Assembly (NCBI GenBank): GCA_022494885.1
Contig: JAGVSM010001425.1
Coordinates: 62,001-126,000 of the forward strand
Reading direction: 5' to 3'
Source: Micrasema longulum
Taxonomy: Eukaryota; Arthropoda; Insecta; Trichoptera; Brachycentridae
DNA: 64,000 nucleotides
A model generated the notes under the pieces. That model searched no databases, was not told where the DNA came from, and saw only the letters and a list, made by a program, of their open reading frames with translations. The position numbers were made by a program, and so were the translations under genes. Of the stretch, positions 58,501 through 64,000 are shown piece after piece; the first letter of the stretch is position 1, and the number at the start of each line of letters is the position of its first letter.

Positions 58501-61500
58501 CTACATTTGCAACTCAACTCATGATTTTTATAAAAATTAAGTTTATGAACTACAGAATGACATCATAACAAAAAAAATGTTTTTGGAGGTTGCTATCTTT
58601 GCTTCCAATGCCCTCATTTATCTACCGAGTGACTACACAGCCATCTCCTTTAACGTCTCGATACGTTCACTCCGAAGATAGTAAAATAGGCGGAAAAAAT
58701 ATAATAATAAATTATTTTTTGTATAATGGTAACTTTCTTACGCCTAGATACTCTTAGGTGTCAATAGGCCAGAATCTAGCTACGTTATTTTTTGCATATG
58801 GCCACTCGTTTCAGAAACTGACAGTTTTGTCAGAATTGAAATCGAACTTAAAAAATTACTTATTTCTCTTATATATTAAATACGCTTTTAAGAAAAAAAA
58901 TGCCAACCTCAACTCAAAACGATTAAAAATTGAAGTAAATCGTAATTAAAGAAGAAAATGTTAAATGCAACATTTTTTTTTACATTGATTATGCGTAGAT
59001 AAATGTATCGAGGGGTTCTAGACCCGTCGGTGTAAACCGATGTATTTACATCAAAACTTGATGGTGGGGAGATCGGTAGTGTATCTTAGTAGTCGGTCGG
59101 GAGACTTTTATCTTTAACTATGACGTCATACTGAAGCTATGTCATTTCGATGTATCTACCCAAAACTTGAAGGTGGGGCTCGGTAGTGGATATTAGCAAT
59201 CGCTAGAGATAATTTATCTTCACCTATACCGTCAAGGTGAAGGTATGTCGTCTTTATCTTCCCATCATAATCGAGGCCCAGGGCATCTAATCTTGTCCAG
59301 CTAACCCCATGCCGTATTATTATCAGTCGTAATAATAATACTGACCCTATTTCCGTCGAGATTCATATGTCCCGTGTGAAATAGAGAAATGAGATGTTAC
59401 CCCCCTCCCATATTGTGGATATTAATCAAATCTGATGTTGTAATCATACAACGCCATTTTTATTTTTGTATGGGATTCGTAAAAACATAATTGGATTGGT
59501 ATTGTTATTTTTTTAGTGCGTAGATTTTTTTGCTGGATAAAATTATTTGATTCTAGGAGAGTTATGTATTTGTGATTGAATCCAAGAATCATTAAAACTA
59601 GAATCAAACAATATTTATAATTATAGAATTTTGAGTTTGTTCAAATGTTTTCGGACAAAATACCGGAATTCATCTCCTAGGGAGTTATTACGTTTAACAA
59701 ATAACAACAGAGATGGATAGCATCTTAGAGAAGGAAATACGGAAGTCTAGGAATTTGCAGGGCTTATGATCTGTCACGGGCTGGTTTAAGTGGCCACTTA
59801 ATTCTTACTAAACCAACTGGTCCGAGAAGATGTATAAACATTGGGACACCGTTTTGTGGCGTAGCCTAGAATGTGAAATAATCCAATCAGACGAATCTCT
59901 TCTCAACAATAAAGATTTCAGCTCTTTGGCTTCACTAAAATATACAGATAGAAAAGTTGAAGATATATGGGTGTTTAAATACAGACAAAATGGTGAATGT
60001 CAAACAGTGTGTAAAATGATCTCTCAAAATAGCCAATGACAGGTCATAAACCCTGTAAATGCCTACACTTCTATTTTTGTTTCTCTAAAATATTCTGCAT
60101 CCCTGTTGTTATTAGTTAATGTTTCTTTTGAAGAGTTTAGAGTTTTTTATATGTTATAGAATTTAAGAGATAAGATTTTTATATATATATTAGAACTTAA
60201 ATATGAGCACCTGCTGACGAGCTGCATTTTATCCAGTTTAATAGGACTTGATAATTTGTATTTTACTTTTTGTATGTTTTGAAAATTAAAAAAATATAAA
60301 TTTTATTTATGAAAATAAAATGTTTTCAGCAATAATTTCAATTTTGTTTACAATTTTTTTTTCTGTTAATAATTGTACATTTATACTAATAATTCACTTA
60401 AAAAAACCTTCTCTTTGTATTTGTGTTTGAGGATATCTTTTAATTAAAGATATATGTATATTTATTTATTTATTTTGCGGTTCTATGAACCTTTTACATA
60501 AGTACAATAAAACCAGTGAAAAAAAATACAACAAAAAATAGCGTAATAAAAAAAAGAATAAAACCATCGAGAAAAGTATACAATAGTTAACAGTATAAAC
60601 ATATAAAAAAAATATTACACCTGTAACAAAGATAAATATTTACATTTATAAAAGAAAGGTCAATTAAAGAAAATAGCCGTTTTAAAAAAGAGGAAGAGAA
60701 GAAAAAAATAAAAAGAAAGTCCTTTAAAAGGAAAGTTAAAAAGTTTACATTATGGTTTACCTAAATTTTAATTCTAAACAACAATAAGTTTTTAAAAATA
60801 ATTAAAAACACAACAGTAAAGAGTTAAAACAAAAGTAAAGAAGTTATCAATTATTTGAATTTTTAATTGTTAATTCTTTTTCAAAACACAGGACTTGATC
60901 ATCAGCGGCATGGTATAAAATAAATTTAAATCATCACCGTATTGATTTGCATGTCGCTGCATGCGAATAATTGGTGAATTCAATAAATAATTAGTACCAT
61001 GATGGCATGATGATGACTGTAAAACAAAAAAAAAATTCTTTTTGGTCTATGTGGAATATAAAGTTTATTAAAGTTTACAGTTCTGGGAAATCTAGTTTAT
61101 TGTTTAATAATTTATAAATAAACAAGAGGTCATTTATTGTCCTCCCGCTTGAAAGTAACGGTAAATTTAAATTTGTCATCGGGGATTTATAATTATATCG
61201 CATAATAAGTCCGACCATTTAATATATTTTTTTCAGGACTGATTCAATATGAATATTAAACATTAGTTTCGTATCAATAATAACACCTAAGTCGCGAATT
61301 TGACTATCTGTTATAGAGATCGGCGTATTATTTAAAGAGTAAGAAAAGCTGATCGTCGTTTGTTTGCGCGAAACACAAAATGAATGACATTTACTAATAT
61401 TTAATTCCAGTAAATTTTGATTACAATACAGAAAAAGTCTGTCGAGATCTTCTTGATATGTTTCGATATGTGCCGATGAAGATAGCGTTTGTAACTGTGA

Positions 61501-61810
61501 CCCAGCAGGCTTATTCCGCTACAACTTTGTTTCGTAAGTTAGTTCATTCGTCATATATCCATTTCAGTCTTATGCAATTAATATCGTATTTCGCTCTCCT
61601 TCCCTCTCATACGATACGACCTAAATTTATATTTGTGCTAGCAAAATTACAAGACTCCTATTCGTATTCAAAGTGATATATATTGGTATTTAGGTCCTGC
61701 CTGGTCTTTACGTGGGGAACTACCGAGATTCTAAGGACCCTGCACAGCTAGATCGCTTCAGGATCACACACATCCTCGCCATCCATGATGCTGCCCGGAG
61801 ATTGCATTCT
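49501..61810 (+). CDS. DUSP15/22: Dual-specificity phosphatase of the DUSP15/DUSP22 type, first two coding exons (partial)
   Basis: Exon 49501-49521 encodes MGNGMNK and ends at GTAAGATC. Exon 61694-61810 continues in frame with VLPGLYVGNYRDSKDPAQLD, RFRITHILAIHDAARRLHS and ends at GTGAGTTT. This is the start of the DUSP22/JSP1 and DUSP15/VHY family (human MGNGMNKILPGLYIGNFKD...THILSVHDSAR). Family knowledge: Gly2 is N-myristoylated and targets the enzyme to membranes; the phosphatase acts on phosphotyrosine/threonine substrates in JNK-type signalling. The catalytic Cys-X5-Arg exon is not in the window and must lie to the right. Intron 1 is 12.2 kb and holds many repeats and an unrecognised - strand gene. 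Confidence 0.9.
50350..51067 (-). mobile_element. Helitron-like non-autonomous element, copy 2
   Basis: On the - strand it begins TC and ends ...GACGGGTCCGCTAG with T after it, matching the TC...CTAG(T) rule of Helitrons. No Rep/helicase coding. It parallels copy 1 throughout. Confidence 0.55.
51080..51204. mobile_element. MITE family with ends ATGAGGAAGTTCAG, truncated copy 4
   Basis: Reversed relative to copies 1-3: ACACTGAACTTCGTCAT at right, with TTTCCTATAACACTG and TTTACCGCGCATTAG inside. The left end is lost. Confidence 0.55.
51885..51965 (-). mobile_element. tRNA-derived SINE head
   Basis: GGGAATCGAACCCGAGACCT, GGTAGTCAAATGCGTTGACC, ATTACACCACTAGACGG give reversed B and A boxes, nearly the same as 46080-46165. 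Confidence 0.6.
52195..52595 (-). mobile_element. LINE RT fragment with PQGSNLGPLLF block
   Basis: With frame shifts the - strand reads NTNSGIPQGSNLGPLLFLL, ITFSLFVDDVKIIKSI, SCLQNDLSNLWHWA: RT palm motifs of a different jockey-like family (catalytic YADD is VDD here). Confidence 0.7.
52600..53735 (+). mobile_element. Second copy of the YADD-family LINE, heavily decayed, with nested insertion
   Basis: ENLTMLTK-type sequence, HVTYLGPTIDRQLAWTI, HNTRISEQYHIQLSKSRQGQ parallel 46440-47130. The copy stops at 53301, resumes at 53693 (TACGCAAGGGTTTATAAATA) and is split by the - strand insertion 53314-53680. Confidence 0.75.
53314..53680 (-). mobile_element. Nested 5'-truncated LINE insertion
   Basis: The - strand reads KDKVVLNENCHEYATRQKDK, IRLPLFKRAESQNCLMYKGL, KMYDEMPECMKNEK and stop, then an A-rich tail. 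It is flanked by a perfect 12-base duplication AAAATATTTTAT (53302-53313 and 53681-53692). Confidence 0.85.
55740..55815 (-). mobile_element. tRNA-like SINE head
   Basis: The - strand gives ACTACGCGGTTGGGTCG (A-box-like) and GGGGGTTCGAGTCCAC (B box). The acceptor ends do not pair, so it is not a tRNA gene. Confidence 0.4.
57354..57448 (-). CDS. Unrecognised gene, terminal exon C
   Basis: After TACTGTTTTCAG, two bases complete Val, then LKSNNEFGKHFVIGDPAKPV, FKDVNYNLPS and TAG. It is too short for an ORF scan. Confidence 0.5.
57354..58255 (-). CDS. Unrecognised - strand gene inside DUSP intron 1 (three exons, 3' part)
   Basis: Exons 58255-58158, 57620-57493 and 57448-57354 join in matching phases (2, then 1) to about 106 aa ending in TAG. 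Exon A reads SKTPIREFAIFASNALKYRR then YKVYRLG. Exon B reads GSEVYMPRQSDMAFYLLCQP then LRRTGVISPIHQIGSGVF. Exon C reads NNEFGKHFVIGDPAKPVFKD then VNYNLPS. The residues look like a soluble protein, with Pro, Gly and Trp/Tyr usage typical of real coding sequence. A poly(A) signal (AATAAA on the - strand, about 57309-57314) follows 40 bases after the stop. No start codon is seen, so at least one 5' exon is missing. I do not recognise the family. The donors after A (GTGTCA) and B (GTACAA) are weak to moderate. Confidence 0.5.
57493..57620 (-). CDS. Unrecognised gene, exon B
   Basis: After TATATGTAG, one base completes Lys, then 42 codons (GSEVYMPRQSDMAFYLLCQP and on) end at AAAG/GTACAAG. GC content is clearly above the flanks. 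Confidence 0.5.
58158..58255 (-). CDS. Unrecognised gene, exon A
   Basis: Open between AG at 58256-58257 and GTGTCA; it encodes SKTPIREFAIFASNALKYRR and YKVYRLG plus two bases of a Lys codon. Part of it (58192-58222) is repeated in inverted orientation near 58586-58617. Confidence 0.42.
58725..59290 (+). repeat. Left arm of a long inverted repeat pair
   Basis: GGTAACTTTCTTACGCCTAG through TTCCCATCATAATCGAGGCC matches 63305-63965 in reverse. Each arm holds two diverged copies of an AAAACTTGA(T/A)GGTGGGG unit and an outer segment ending TGCCAACCTCAA. Confidence 0.8.
59701..60112. mobile_element. MITE with roughly 75-base terminal inverted repeats
   Basis: AACAACAGAGATGGATAGCA, CTTAGAGAAGG and GGCTTATGATCTGTCACGGG at left face CCAATGACAGGTCATAAACC and GCATCCCTGTTGTTAT at right. 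The interior frame starting MYKHWDTVLWRSLECEI has no known domain. Confidence 0.7.
60135..60300 (+). repeat. Repeat also found split at 62185-62700
   Basis: TTATATGTTATAGAATTTAA and GCACCTGCTGACGAGCTGCA, TAGGACTTGATAATTTG recur at 62190 and 62625. In the second place about 400 bases of LINE-like 3' sequence with an A-rich end separate the two halves. Confidence 0.55.
61080..61480 (-). mobile_element. LINE RT fragment
   Basis: The - strand reads YCNQNLLELNISKCHSFCVS, ISFSYSLNNTPISITDSQIR, DLGVIIDTKLMFNIHIESVL and LPLLSSGRTINDLLFIYKLL, the RT thumb and post-RT region of a jockey-type element. It lies just left of DUSP exon 2. Confidence 0.78.
61694..61810 (+). CDS. DUSP15/22: DUSP15/22-like coding exon 2
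   Basis: Acceptor TTGGTATTTAG, then 39 codons in phase 0 at both ends. It covers the first beta-strands of the phosphatase fold, with the conserved LPGLYVGNYRDSKD and THILAIHDAAR blocks. Confidence 0.92.
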
Positions 61811-61879
61811 GTGAGTTTTTTCTGAGTTATTTAAATATGCATATGTAATAAACTTAAAAAAAAATGAATATAGAAATAA

Positions 61880-62260
61880 ATTGGAGCATGTATATAATAG
61901 TCGGTTCATTGGTGTAAATGGACTAGCTCTCCCTAAATTCCAAAATAAATACGGAAAAGAACACTAGAATACAATATACCAAAAATGTATAATATGCTCC
62001 CATTAAATCAAAAAATCAAATAAACTTATCTGGCTCAATAGAAAGACGTCTGCTGAAAATCTGGCTTTTAGAACGTGGTTTTTCATATTGATTTTTTTTG
62101 TGTTTTTCTTTTTTATTTGGTCAATTTTTTTAATTTTCGATGTACATGGGAATATATATTTTTATTTTTTCTATAGTAATAAGAGTTTTTATATGTTATA
62201 GAATTTAAGATATAAGATAATGTATTTATATTTGAATTTAACTTATTTTATTTTAACAGA
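61880..62260 (+). mobile_element. LINE C-terminal fragment and 3' sequence
   Basis: The + strand contains GVNGLALPKFQNKYGKE and, after frame breaks, YNMLPLNQKI, the end of a LINE ORF2, followed by AT-rich 3' sequence. Confidence 0.5.
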
Positions 62261-63304
62261 TGTTTTCTAACTGAAATGGATATGTTCTCATCATCACTAT
62301 GGCTGCATCACCTGCATGGCATGTGATGTTAAAGACCTTATCTCCCTTAGTAGATTCAAAATTTATTTTTATTTTTAAAAGCGTTTTTTATATATTAATT
62401 CTGCTTGTGTGAGAAAAGATTTTTGGCGTATATATTGTTGTGCTATATTTAATTATAAAGGTGCTTTGTTTCTTTGTTGTTCTCAATATTTGTTATTTTT
62501 TTAATGTTAATATTATTTATGTCCCGAATTGAGTTGTTGTATCTCCCGGGAATGTTTTTCAACGTATTATACTTGTGAAATACTTTGTGTTATATGATTT
62601 ATAAAAATAAAATAAAAAACTATAAGCACCTACTGACGAACTGCATTTTATGCAGTTCAGTAGGACTTGATAATTTACACTTGAATTTTTGTATGGTTTT
62701 GATATATAAAAAAATTAAATAACAAAGGAAATCTACGCTGAAGGCCGTTTTAAATAGTGCAAGAAATGGTGCCATAAGTTGTACAGTTTATTTTATTGAA
62801 ATTCGTGTGCACGCATGCGCAGTACGTAGTTATTTTTAGGGCCTTTGTGCCCGGAATATTTCGTCGCTTCAGTTCGTTTTTATCCAACAGACCAAAACAC
62901 AAATCTTCAAGAATAGAGATTTACAATTATTTTTTTACGAAATGGGCTTAAATAATGACTACAACGTAAGACAAAATTCGCTTAAAAAACCCCATAAACA
63001 ATTAAAAAAAATATATTTATTTGATTGGAATTCCATAAATAAAGGTTTTCTCAGAACTTCTGTACACTCAACTCAATTTCGTTAAAAATGGTGTGTTGGA
63101 CAAAAACAGATTCTTAGGTCGTTGCTCTATATTTCAGGTAAAACCGTTTGGCAAGTGTGTGCCACTGATCACTGAACTTTGACCATCACATATTTGATGA
63201 TACGCATGAAATTGTAAAAAAATGTAGGAATTATCCAATCTGTATTCTAGAAATAATAATAATACTCGTAATAAAAAAAAAAACTTGCCTACTTTACAAG
63301 GCAT

Positions 63305-63965
63305 CAGGTTCTCAAGGTCCTGGGCCTCGATATGATGGGAAGATAAAGACGTCATACCTTTACCTTGATGGTGTAGTTAAAGATAAATTTCCTCTAGCGA
63401 TTACAAAGATATACTACCGACTCCCCACCTTCAAGTTTTGGGTAGGTACAACGATATGAAACAAGGGGAAGCGCACCTCACGGTACACATATCTACGCTC
63501 CAAAATGACATAGCTTCAGTATAAAGTCATAGTTGAAGACAAAATTCTCCCGACTGACTACAAATATATACTACCGATACCCCCACCATCAAGTTTTGAT
63601 GTAAGTGCATCGGTTTATACCGACGGGTCTAGGACCCCTCGATACGTTTATCAACGCATTAAAAGTGTCAAAAAATTTCTTCCACCAAGCAGTTTTTTTT
63701 AAAAATTATGATTTATAAAAAATTTCGTTTTGTCGTTTGTCGTTTTGAGGTTGGCACTTTTTTTCTTAAAAGCCTATCAAAAATACGAGAGAGAAATAAG
63801 TAAGTTTTGAAGTCAAATTAAATTCCGACATAACTGTCACTTCAATAAAACGAACGCCTAGATGTGAAAATAATGTCGCTAGGTTCTGTCATATTAACAA
63901 ATAAGAATATCTAGGCGTCAAACACAGATTATATGCGTCAGAAAGTTACCACTCTTATGAAATTA
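63305..63965 (-). repeat. Right arm of the long inverted repeat pair
   Basis: GGGCCTCGATATGATGGGAA, then two diverged ACTACCGA(C/T)...CACCTTCAAGTTTTGG units, GACGGGTCTAGGACCCCTCG and GTTTTGAGGTTGGCAC. Reverse of 58725-59290. Confidence 0.8.
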
Positions 63966-64000
63966 TTTAGTTATTATATTTATTCCATCTGTTTTACTAT

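Noticed and set aside
1..64000. CRISPR array, bacterial operon, phage or toxin system
   Set aside because: Introns, poly(A) signals, SINEs and animal protein families show a eukaryotic chromosome; no such structure is present.

Overview
The window is eukaryotic, AT-rich and full of transposons, with small genes split by introns. The repeats (tRNA-derived SINEs, several non-LTR retrotransposon families, mariner, hAT and Helitron-like fragments) and the protein sequences fit an insect, most likely a moth or butterfly; the lepidopteran call is inference. There are no operons, CRISPR arrays or phage genes.

Four genes are recognised from protein sequence and consistent splice phases. (1) An ataxin-1 homologue on the + strand (787-14021, four coding exons) carries an AXH domain and a C-terminal RKRRSSAPD motif. 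(2) Anamorsin/CIAPIN1 on the - strand (31337-25837, five exons, 248 aa, complete) has both iron-sulfur cysteine motifs. (3) A TMEM42-like four-helix membrane protein on the + strand (33584-36728, three exons, 120 aa) starts about 2.2 kb beyond the anamorsin start codon in the divergent orientation. (4) The first two coding exons of a DUSP15/DUSP22-type dual-specificity phosphatase lie on the + strand (49501-49521 and 61694-61810); its catalytic exon lies beyond the right edge.

Two further sets of phase-compatible exons are not recognised. One, on the - strand in the large anamorsin intron (29121 down to about 27864), would encode a small membrane-anchored protein. The other, on the - strand inside DUSP intron 1 (58255 down to 57354), has three exons and a downstream polyadenylation signal. 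A THAP-domain first-exon fragment lies near 38.95 kb.

Layout: 0-14 kb ataxin-1, with introns holding LINE pieces, SINEs, a MITE, a 33-bp minisatellite and a degraded mariner; 14-25.8 kb gene-poor, with LINE, SINE and MITE copies; 25.8-31.3 kb anamorsin and its nested exons; 31.7-38.8 kb a LINE fragment and TMEM42, bracketed by two same-strand LTR copies; 39-49 kb repeats, including a hAT deletion derivative nested in an older repeat; 49.5-64 kb the DUSP gene, with nested LINEs, Helitron-like copies, the unknown - strand gene and a pair of long inverted repeats around DUSP exon 2.

I see no new multi-gene system. The genes look like independent housekeeping or regulatory loci. The most interesting points are the diverged ataxin-1 ligand motif, the frame-discordant ataxin-1 exon, the two nested unrecognised genes, and the transposon architecture around TMEM42 and DUSP.
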